Below, piece after piece: positions 6,327 through 11,796 of a stretch of DNA of 11,796 nt. The DNA is from a bacterium (GTDB lineage: Bacteria > Patescibacteriota > Saccharimonadia > Saccharimonadales > Saccharimonadaceae): NCBI GenBank assembly GCA_030428585.1, contig JAUIDL010000017.1:1-11796 (forward strand), in the 5' to 3' direction. The position numbers and the translations under genes are program-made. The notes under the pieces were generated by a model. That model did not search any database. It saw only the letters and a program-made list of their open reading frames with translations, and had not been told where the DNA came from. Within the stretch, counting starts at the first letter, position 1, and the number at the start of each line of letters is the position of its first letter.

Positions 6327-7409
6327 ATGAGCCTCTCCATCGCCATCGTTGGCCTACCAAACGTCGGTAAATCGACGCTTTTTAATGCGTTGACCGGCAA
6401 TGACATTCTGGCAGCGAACTACCCTTTTGCCACCATCGAGCCGAACACTGGCATTATCCCCGTCCCCGACGAACGCCTGACCGTCCTGCAGAAAATGTAT
6501 GCCTCGGATAAGGTCATCCCAGCCGCGGTCACCTTCGTCGATATCGCTGGCCTGGTGGCGGGCGCTAGCAAGGGTGAAGGCTTGGGTAATAAATTCCTCG
6601 CTAACATCCGTGAGTGCGATGCCATCGTGCACGTCGTGCGGGCGTTCGAGAACAAAGATATTACTCACGTCGACGACCATTTGGGTCCAAAGAAAGATAT
6701 CGAAACGATTAACACCGAACTGATTTTGGCCGATCTGCAGAGCTTGGAGCGCCACCTGCCAAAGGTGGAGCGCGAAGCCAAGGCGAATCCCGCTGCTCGG
6801 GCCCAGATTGAGGCAATCAAACAGCTGCAAACTAACCTCGAACAAGGAACACTGGTGTCAGAAATGACCGACGTCGACGAAGACGTCGTGCGTACCCTGC
6901 AATTATTAACCGCCAAGCCAGTGATTTACGCGTTTAATGTCGACGAAGCCGCGCTGGATGACAGCGCTAAACAATCGGACTTGTCTGGCCTGGTCGCCCC
7001 CGCCCAAAGTGTCTTTATCTGCGCGAAATTAGAGGAAGAACTGCGCGGCTTGACTGACGAAGACGCCCACGAATTATTGGATTCGTACGGTGTCACCGAG
7101 TCTGGCCTGTCGCAACTGGCCCGCGCTGCCTACGCCACCTTGGGGTTGCAAAGCTACCTGACGGCTGGACCGAAAGAAGTCCGTGCCTGGACAATTCGAC
7201 AAGGCTCGACTGCCCCGCAAGCCGCGGGTGTCATTCACACTGATTTCGAGAAAGGCTTTATCGCCGCCCAGATTGTTGATTACGACGACTTGATTATCGC
7301 TGGTAGTGAATCGGCCGCTAAAGCTGCTGGCAAAGTCCGGACCGAAGGTCGTGACTACGTGATGCGTCCTGGTGACATCGTCGAATTCCGATTCAACGTC
7401 AGTAAGTAA
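6327..7409 (+). CDS. ychF: YchF, ribosome-associated P-loop ATPase (OLA1/Obg family)
   Basis: A 360-residue cytoplasmic protein close to the usual family length of about 363. The P-loop is GLPNVGKST (residues 9-17). The family signature [10 protein letters not shown] is at 31-40 and the G3 region [20 protein letters not shown] at 72-91. The base-specificity motif is NVDE (204-207) instead of NKxD, the hallmark of YchF that makes it prefer ATP to GTP. A coiled-coil stretch spans about 135-175. The C-terminal TGS domain occupies about 275-358, including [26 protein letters not shown] from 286 onward. YchF binds ribosomes and affects translation initiation and stress responses. It is transcribed alone from its own promoter candidate, and its last 55 bases overlap the end of the convergent tlyA gene. 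Confidence 0.97.
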   Translation: MSLSIAIVGLPNVGKSTLFNALTGNDILAANYPFATIEPNTGIIPVPDERLTVLQKMYASDKVIPAAVTFVDIAGLVAGASKGEGLGNKFLANIRECDAIVHVVRAFENKDITHVDDHLGPKKDIETINTELILADLQSLERHLPKVEREAKANPAARAQIEAIKQLQTNLEQGTLVSEMTDVDEDVVRTLQLLTAKPVIYAFNVDEAALDDSAKQSDLSGLVAPAQSVFICAKLEEELRGLTDEDAHELLDSYGVTESGLSQLARAAYATLGLQSYLTAGPKEVRAWTIRQGSTAPQAAGVIHTDFEKGFIAAQIVDYDDLIIAGSESAAKAAGKVRTEGRDYVMRPGDIVEFRFNVSK

Positions 7410-8107
7410 AAGCGTTCGCGGTTGCCTTTGGCACCGGCGATATCACTGTCCCGCTTGTCCGCAATAACAAAGTAATCTTTAGCCCACAGTTCGAAATCTT
7501 TTAATATCTGGCGCCGGGTGGCGTCATTTTTGATGACTCCTTTGGTGACTTGGTGTTTGCCGGCTTCAAACTGCGGTTTAACCATAGCGACAATCTGAGT
7601 ATACTGATTAGCAATGTTCTGGGCCAGGTACGGTAAAATCTCGCGCAGGCTAATGAATGACACGTCGATAACAATAATGTCTGGTGTGGTATCCGGGATG
7701 AAGTCGCGGATATCAGTCTTCTCGTGCAGCTCGACCCGCCCGTCCCGTCGTAAGCTCGGGTGGAGCTGGTCGGTGCCGACATCGACAGCGTAGACTTTGT
7801 GCGCGTCGTGTTGCAAGGCGTAATCGGTGAACCCGCCGGTGCTGCTGCCGACATCGAGAACGGTTTTACCAGCAAATTGGAGCCCCAATAGCGAGGCGAC
7901 ACTGGCCAATTTCAACCCAGCCCGCGAGACGTAACGGTCGGGCGCTGCCAATTGAATTTCAGCAGTTTGGGCCACAAAAAAACCTGGCTTAGTGATCGTT
8001 TTTCCGTCAACGGTCACTTTGCCAAGTTTAATAAAGCTCTCCGCCTGCGATCGAGTCTCGACGAGACGGCGTTTTGCCATTTCGGTGTCCAGACGTTGCT
8101 TGGTCAC
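7355..8107 (-). CDS. tlyA: TlyA-type rRNA 2'-O-methyltransferase (S4 domain plus FtsJ fold)
   Basis: A 250-residue protein. In Mycobacterium tuberculosis TlyA 2'-O-methylates 16S C1409 and 23S C1920 and its loss gives capreomycin resistance; the family was once annotated as hemolysin. Residues about 9-57 are an S4 RNA-binding domain (AKRRLVETRSQAESFIKLGK). SRAGLKL at 61-67 starts the Rossmann methyltransferase, with the SAM-binding loop LDVGSSTGGFT at 84-94, IDVSFIS at 147-153, MVKPQFEAGK at 175-184 and GAKGNRERF at 225-233. K67, D148, K177 and E231 are the likely K-D-K-E catalytic set. The start is GTG at 8107, 12 bases after the efp stop, making it the last gene of the rpsF operon. An ATG nine codons later (MAKRRL) is an alternative start. 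The final ten or so residues are encoded antisense to the end of ychF. Confidence 0.93.
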   Translation of the reverse strand: MTKQRLDTEMAKRRLVETRSQAESFIKLGKVTVDGKTITKPGFFVAQTAEIQLAAPDRYVSRAGLKLASVASLLGLQFAGKTVLDVGSSTGGFTDYALQHDAHKVYAVDVGTDQLHPSLRRDGRVELHEKTDIRDFIPDTTPDIIVIDVSFISLREILPYLAQNIANQYTQIVAMVKPQFEAGKHQVTKGVIKNDATRRQILKDFELWAKDYFVIADKRDSDIAGAKGNRERFYLLTLNRNSTMSPGRIT

Positions 8108-8119
8108 CTGAGTTGCCTA

Positions 8120-8689
8120 CTAGTCTTTCTTTCGTTCACGGTAGTCACCGGTCGCTGTATCGACCGAAATGACATCGCCAATTTTGATAAAGGCGGGAAC
8201 TTTGACGGTGATACCCGTCTCAAGCGTCGCGTCTTTTAGGACACTACTGGTCGTATCGCCTTTGACGACGTCTTCGGCGTAGGTCACTTCCAAATAGATG
8301 TTCTTTGGCAGGTCAACGTTGATGACACGCCCATCAAAGAACTGCAGATTCAATGATTCGCCTTCTTTCAGGTAGCCAGCCGCGCTGTCGACAACTTCGG
8401 CCGACAATTCGAACTGTTCAAAGCTGTTTGGGTCCATGAAAAAGTACGTCGCACCATCGTTATACAGATACTGGACGGTTTGGTTGGTGACTTCGGCGGC
8501 ATCAACGCGTTCAGCGCCTTTGTAGGTCTTTGGGATAACGCTGCCGTCAATCAAGTTCTTGAGGCGGACGTTGACGATACTCCCGCCACGACCCATCACC
8601 TTTTGGCTGTAATCGATGACACGAAAAGGCTTGCCGTCTACTTGAACGACAACGCCTTTTTTAAGTTCAGTTGGCTGATATGAAGCCAT
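8120..8689 (-). CDS. efp: Elongation factor P
   Basis: A 189-residue protein of normal family length. EF-P enters the ribosomal E site and relieves stalling at consecutive prolines. The N-terminal KOW-like domain covers about residues 1-63, with TELKKGVVVQVDGKPFRVID at 7-26. The two OB domains cover about 66-128, with the family motif QYLYNDGATYFFMD, and about 130-188, ending in KVPAFIKIGDVISVDTATGDY. The tip of the domain I loop reads KVMGRGGS, so the residue aligned with E. coli K34 is Arg (R34) rather than Lys. Lys at this site is modified by EpmA, while Arg at this site is rhamnosylated by EarP in pseudomonads; neither enzyme is in the window. The start ATG follows TAGG six bases upstream, and the rpsR stop is six bases before it, so it is an operon member. 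Confidence 0.97.
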   Translation of the reverse strand: MASYQPTELKKGVVVQVDGKPFRVIDYSQKVMGRGGSIVNVRLKNLIDGSVIPKTYKGAERVDAAEVTNQTVQYLYNDGATYFFMDPNSFEQFELSAEVVDSAAGYLKEGESLNLQFFDGRVINVDLPKNIYLEVTYAEDVVKGDTTSSVLKDATLETGITVKVPAFIKIGDVISVDTATGDYRERKKD

Positions 8690-8695
8690 GTCAGC

Positions 8696-8896
8696 CTACC
8701 CGTGCGAAACGAATGGTAGTAACGCAAGGTGACGAGCACGCTTGATCGCAACGGCCAGTTGGCGTTGTTGTTTGGCGCTGAGACCAGTCTTGCCGACCGG
8801 TTCAATTTGCCCGTAGATGTTGATGAAACGCTGCAGCGTTTTGACGTCTTTGTAGTCAAAATATGCAGGGACATCCTTTTTTAGTCGCTTTGGCAT
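8696..8896 (-). CDS. rpsR: 30S ribosomal protein S18
   Basis: A 66-residue protein with the S18 hallmarks [13 protein letters not shown] (residues 13-25) and [28 protein letters not shown] (about 35-62). S18 binds 16S rRNA on the platform of the small subunit as a heterodimer with S6, whose gene lies two genes upstream. No Cys zinc ligands are present, so it is the zinc-free form. An AAGGAGA ribosome site sits about eight bases before the ATG. It lies between ssb and efp. Confidence 0.97.
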   Translation of the reverse strand: MPKRLKKDVPAYFDYKDVKTLQRFINIYGQIEPVGKTGLSAKQQRQLAVAIKRARHLALLPFVSHG

Positions 8897-8924
8897 ACTA
8901 ATTTCTCCTTATAGATCGTTCTGA

Positions 8925-9362
8925 TTAGAACGGAATTTCACTGAGGTCGATTGGTTTGTCGTCGATATCTTCGATGACGACGTCTTTCGATTTGTTGCTC
9001 GAGCTGCGAGGGGCGCTGTCGCCGCTGTTACCGCCGTCGCTGTTTGGACCATCAAGGAAGGTCACGTCAGTTGCGGTAATCTCGACGCGTGAGCGCTTTT
9101 TGCCAGTCTCTTTGTCGTCCCAGCTATCTTGGCGTAGGCGACCTTGTACCAAGACACGGCGACCTTTTCCAAGGTATTGCATCACGAGCTCACCAAGCTT
9201 TTCCCAAGCGGTGACATCGAAAAAGTCTGCGCTGTCATCTTGTCCGCCGCGGTCTACCGCAATACTAAAGCTTGCGATGGTCTTGCCGGTGCTGGTTGTT
9301 CGTTGTTCAGGGTCTCGGGTGAGACGTCCCATTAAGATGACTTGGTTAATACTCCGCGCCAT
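8925..9362 (-). CDS. ssb: Single-stranded DNA-binding protein
   Basis: A 145-residue protein with an N-terminal OB fold (about 1-105). Motifs include INQVILMGRLTRDPEQR (5-21), FDVTAWEKLGELV (48-60), LGKGRRVLVQGRLR (64-77) and the W81 aromatic. A Ser/Asn/Gly/Asp-rich flexible linker follows (about 106-130), then an acidic tail EDIDDKPIDLSEIPF. The terminal IPF is the canonical tip that recruits DNA repair and replication partners. It forms tetramers that coat ssDNA during replication, recombination and natural DNA uptake. A GGAGGAG site lies a few bases before the ATG, and the rpsF stop is 11 bases upstream. The rpsF-ssb-rpsR order is the conserved bacterial arrangement. Confidence 0.97.
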   Translation of the reverse strand: MARSINQVILMGRLTRDPEQRTTSTGKTIASFSIAVDRGGQDDSADFFDVTAWEKLGELVMQYLGKGRRVLVQGRLRQDSWDDKETGKKRSRVEITATDVTFLDGPNSDGGNSGDSAPRSSSNKSKDVVIEDIDDKPIDLSEIPF

Positions 9363-9373
9363 ATACTCCTCCT

Positions 9374-9742
9374 CTATTCCTCTTCTTTGCTATCGTCTTT
9401 GTCAGCCTTTTCTGCGGCTTCGGCCTTTTCTGCCTGTTCTGCGAGCGCCTTGCGGGCCTTGAGATCAGCGGTGACCAACAGGTAACGAATGACTTCGTCG
9501 GTGATGTTGAAGGTGTTTGAAATCTTCAACGGGGCGTCTGCAGGTAGTTCTACGTCCATGTAGACGTACACAGCAAAATCTTCGCGCTTGATTGGGTACG
9601 CAAGTTTTTTCTTGCCCCAATTGTCTTCGCGAACGATTTTACCGCCAGCAGTCGTGACGATGTCACGCACCTTGGTCAGGGCGTTGTCCAGATCTGCTTC
9701 CAGGTCTGGGTGGATAAGAACAGTTAGTTCGTATTCCTTCAT
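9374..9742 (-). CDS. rpsF: 30S ribosomal protein S6
   Basis: The ATG at 9742 (MKEYELTVLIHPDLE) is chosen because AGGAG at 9748-9752 lies six bases upstream and the family begins here. An in-frame upstream start at 9784 would fall inside the leader hairpin. The product is 122 residues. The ferredoxin-like S6 domain covers about 1-95, with NWGKKKLAYPIKREDFAVYV (41-60), a conserved RNA- and S18-contacting strand, and ITDEVIRYLLV (80-90). The C-terminal 25 or so residues form a charged Ala/Lys/Glu tail ending KEEE, similar to the acidic tails known in some S6 proteins. S6 pairs with S18 on the 30S platform. It is the first gene of the five-gene operon. Confidence 0.96.
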   Translation of the reverse strand: MKEYELTVLIHPDLEADLDNALTKVRDIVTTAGGKIVREDNWGKKKLAYPIKREDFAVYVYMDVELPADAPLKISNTFNITDEVIRYLLVTADLKARKALAEQAEKAEAAEKADKDDSKEEE

Positions 9743-9810
9743 AGTCTCTCCTTTTGGAATCCGAGTTTCCCCGGATGCTTGCACTGGTATGCAAGCTTGA
9801 GTTAATAACG
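9743..9810 (-). promoter_or_regulatory. Structured 5' leader of the rpsF operon, possible S6:S18 autoregulatory element
   Basis: Between the predicted transcription start near 9810 and the rpsF ATG lie about 67 bases. GCTTGCA (9796-9790) and TGCAAGC (9783-9777) form a perfect 7-bp stem around a six-base loop, TACCAG. Next, ATCCG and CGGAT form a second stem around an eight-base segment just before the ribosome site. S6:S18 complexes are known to bind structured rpsF leaders in several phyla, recognising a CCG element. CCG occurs here both upstream of the first hairpin and in the second. The function is inferred. Confidence 0.4.
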
Positions 9811-9816
9811 GTAGTA

Positions 9817-9845
9817 ATTATACCGTATCTCCTCTGTTAACGCAA
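9817..9845 (-). promoter_or_regulatory. Promoter of the rpsF-ssb-rpsR-efp-tlyA operon
   Basis: On the minus strand a perfect TATAAT (9822-9817) follows TTGCGT (9845-9840) by exactly 17 bases. The -35 keeps the essential TTG. It lies between the end of the ftsK-like gene and rpsF, and no strong terminator is visible between ftsK and this promoter, so some readthrough from ftsK is possible. Confidence 0.65.
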
Positions 9846-9921
9846 GGCTCTCACTCCTTACCGAGTCTTAGTGTAATGAGCCAATGTTAAGTAAAGCTTA
9901 AATGGAGCTGGAATCGTCGAG

Positions 9922-11796
9922 CTAGCCCAGGTCTTCGTCGTCGCTCGCGCTGGCACCACCGCCAAAGACATCGTCGAGGCTGGTTACTAAGACATCGCGC
10001 GCGCGTGAGCCATCAGCAGCGCCAATAATGCCCTGTTCTTCCATAGTTTCAATCATACGAGAAGCACGGCCATACCCAACGCGTAGGCGGCGTTGTAACA
10101 GGCTGGCGCTGGCTTTACCGCTATCAATCACCACTTGGACCGCATCGCGGTACAAATCGTCATCTCCGGCCTCGTCAAAGTCCATCACGACGCCACCCTT
10201 GCCGTTCAACTGAACAGGTTGGCTGACCACTTCGTCGTTGTATTGAGGCGGTGATTGCATACGCAGGTGATCAGTAATCTTGTTCACTTCGTCGTCAGTC
10301 ACCCACGCGCCCTGGATACGGACCGGTTTGCCCATCGATGGCGTAATCAAGAGCATGTCACCTTGTCCCAACAGCTTTTCGGCACCAATCTGGTCGAGGA
10401 TGGTTCGCGAGTCGACCTGTGAGGCCACCGTAAAGGCAATCCGAGCTGGCACGTTCGCCTTGATCAGACCGGTGATAACATCGACAGATGGACGCTGGGT
10501 CGCCAGTACCAAGTGAATACCGACGGCACGGGCTTTTTGGGCGATACGGACAATCAAGGCCTCGACATCGCGGGCGGCGGCCATCATCAGGTCAGCCAAC
10601 TCGTCGATGACAATCACGATGTATGGCATGGCGCCGTCTTTGTGCTGTTGAGGATTGCCCTCTTCGTCAGTGACGGTGACTTTTTTGCCACCAGATTGAA
10701 TCATTTTGTTGTACGATGCGATGTCACGAATCTTGTGTTCGGCCAGCAGACTGTAACGGCGCTCCATCTCATTGACGGCCCATTTGAGGGCGCTAATGGT
10801 CTTCTCTGGCTCGGTAATGACTGGGGTAATCAGGTGAGGAATGTCCTCGTACGGCGCCATTTCGACCTGCTTTGGGTCGACCAAAATCAGCTTCATTTCA
10901 CTCGGGCTATTGCGATACAGCAAGCTGGTCAACAGGGTGTTAATCATTACCGACTTACCCGACCCGGTTTGACCGGCGATCAAAAGGTGCGGCATCTTGT
11001 TCAGCTCGCCGATGACGGCTTGTCCAGAAATGTCCTTACCAATCGAGAACGGCAACGGTTCGTGGCTCGCATTCCACTGCGGGCTCGTCATAATCGAGTG
11101 GAGGCGGACGTCAGCAGCCCGTTTGTTCGGTACTTCGATACCAACAGCACGTTTACCAGGGATCGGTGCTTCAATACGCAGACTCTGCGCCTCAAGGTTC
11201 AGGGCGATGTTGGCTTCCAGCTGGGTAATGCGCGTCAGTTTGACACCGCTCGGTGGACGCAGCGTGTACTGCGTGACTTTCGGCCCAATGTTGGCGCCTT
11301 CCATGTCGACTTCGATGTTGAATTCTTGCAAGGTTTCTTTGATGACTTGAGCGTTGTGCTGGACATCACCGGCATCGGCTGGCGACTGCTTTTTCTCGAG
11401 TAAATCGATGCTCGGCGCTTTCCAGTTCGGGTCGCTAATCGCCATCAGGGCAGACTTTTCTTCAGCGGCTTTGTCACGAGGCACGGAATCTTTGAAGGTT
11501 GAGCGACGAGCGCCCTTTTTGCCATCCAATTCGTCCATGGTTGGCACCCCGGCATCGACTTTGAAATCAGCCATCTTGCCTTTTGGAGAATCAACAGCCG
11601 CGGCACTGCGCATTTTTTCAGCGTTCTCTTCTTGCTCGCTATTGTCACGGCGCATCATTTCCCACAATTTTTGGAAAATAGTGATTGGTGAGACGCGAAT
11701 GATAAAGAGCGCGGTGATTAGAATCAACAAAATATAGATAAAGGCCGCGACGCCAGGTTCAACCAGCAGTAATAAGCCGCTGTTCAGCGTGTCGCC
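9922..11796 (-). CDS. ftsK: FtsK/SpoIIIE DNA translocase, N-terminus beyond the window edge
   Basis: The frame is open to the right edge: 624 codons are visible and the start lies outside. The first 40 or so residues include a hydrophobic membrane segment (FIYILLILITALFIIRV), the end of the N-terminal membrane domain. A charged linker follows to about residue 120. The alpha/beta motor contains ITQLEANIALNL (about 190-201), Walker A AGQTGSGKS (274-282; bases 10951-10977) and Walker B VIVIDELAD (394-402). Downstream are ATQRPSVDVITGLIKANVPARIAF and the DSRTILDQIGAEKLLGQGDML signature. The C-terminal gamma winged helix (about 546-612, with QRRLRVGYGRASRMI) would read polar chromosome motifs. FtsK is a hexameric pump at the division septum that clears chromosome ends. 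Total length is probably 700-800 residues. Confidence 0.95.
   Translation of the reverse strand, partial: GDTLNSGLLLLVEPGVAAFIYILLILITALFIIRVSPITIFQKLWEMMRRDNSEQEENAEKMRSAAAVDSPKGKMADFKVDAGVPTMDELDGKKGARRSTFKDSVPRDKAAEEKSALMAISDPNWKAPSIDLLEKKQSPADAGDVQHNAQVIKETLQEFNIEVDMEGANIGPKVTQYTLRPPSGVKLTRITQLEANIALNLEAQSLRIEAPIPGKRAVGIEVPNKRAADVRLHSIMTSPQWNASHEPLPFSIGKDISGQAVIGELNKMPHLLIAGQTGSGKSVMINTLLTSLLYRNSPSEMKLILVDPKQVEMAPYEDIPHLITPVITEPEKTISALKWAVNEMERRYSLLAEHKIRDIASYNKMIQSGGKKVTVTDEEGNPQQHKDGAMPYIVIVIDELADLMMAAARDVEALIVRIAQKARAVGIHLVLATQRPSVDVITGLIKANVPARIAFTVASQVDSRTILDQIGAEKLLGQGDMLLITPSMGKPVRIQGAWVTDDEVNKITDHLRMQSPPQYNDEVVSQPVQLNGKGGVVMDFDEAGDDDLYRDAVQVVIDSGKASASLLQRRLRVGYGRASRMIETMEEQGIIGAADGSRARDVLVTSLDDVFGGGASASDDEDLG

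Noticed and set aside
9743-9784. Extended N-terminus of S6 starting at 9784
   Set aside because: S6 proteins begin at the MKEYEL equivalent, the internal ATG has an AGGAG site six bases away, and the extension overlaps the leader hairpin.
9846-9921. Terminator hairpin after ftsK
   Set aside because: GGCTC and GAGCC near 9850-9883 can pair, but the loop is long and no T run follows, so it is not supported.
10513-11403. A 296-codon open frame on the plus strand opposite ftsK
   Set aside because: It lies wholly antisense to the strongly conserved FtsK motor motifs. Its His/Asn/Asp/Val-rich product resembles nothing I know and no ribosome site or promoter precedes it, so it is a shadow of ftsK codon usage.
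1-11796. CRISPR arrays, tRNA or rRNA genes
   Set aside because: No regularly spaced direct repeats, cloverleaf-like segments or rRNA motifs were seen, and nearly all of the window is coding.

Overview
The window looks like chromosomal DNA from a small-genome bacterium of the Patescibacteria/CPR, most probably a Saccharibacteria (TM7) member. This placement is inferred from gene content and layout: a compact type IV pilus locus with large secreted proteins of no recognised family, an rpsF-ssb-rpsR run continuing into efp and tlyA instead of rplI, and very short or absent 5' leaders. The recognisable genes are intact under the standard code, with TGA used as a stop.

Layout. (1) Positions 1-4785, minus strand: a tightly packed pilus-associated operon read from right to left. 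It encodes a membrane-anchored TPR protein, a 682-residue secreted surface protein, then PilM, PilN and the start of a PilO-like protein that runs off the left edge. Neighbouring genes overlap by 1-4 bases or lie one base apart, except before pilM, where there is a second promoter candidate. (2) Positions 4786-6290, plus strand: a self-contained cassette with one unrecognised 430-residue protein. It has a good promoter whose spacer is filled by a perfect 16-bp palindrome, a hairpin at the predicted 5' end of the mRNA, and a 16-bp UUCG-loop terminator just after the stop codon. Its base composition is uneven and its 5' part is clearly GC-richer than the sampled neighbouring genes. This is the most novel object here. 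(3) Positions 6288-7409, plus strand: ychF, with a TATAAT box only 9 nt from its start codon.

(4) Positions 7355-9845, minus strand: a translation and replication operon, rpsF-ssb-rpsR-efp-tlyA, from a strong promoter with a structured leader. The tail of tlyA overlaps the tail of ychF convergently. (5) Positions 9922-11796, minus strand: the C-terminal two thirds or so of an FtsK/SpoIIIE DNA translocase, open at the right edge.

How the parts fit: region 1 builds the inner-membrane platform of a type IV pilus and probably a surface protein displayed with it. Regions 3-5 are housekeeping functions: ribosomal proteins, elongation factor P, rRNA methylation, ssDNA binding, a ribosome-associated ATPase and chromosome segregation. 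No RNA genes, CRISPR arrays or transposases were found, and no gene-free stretch exceeds about 180 bases.
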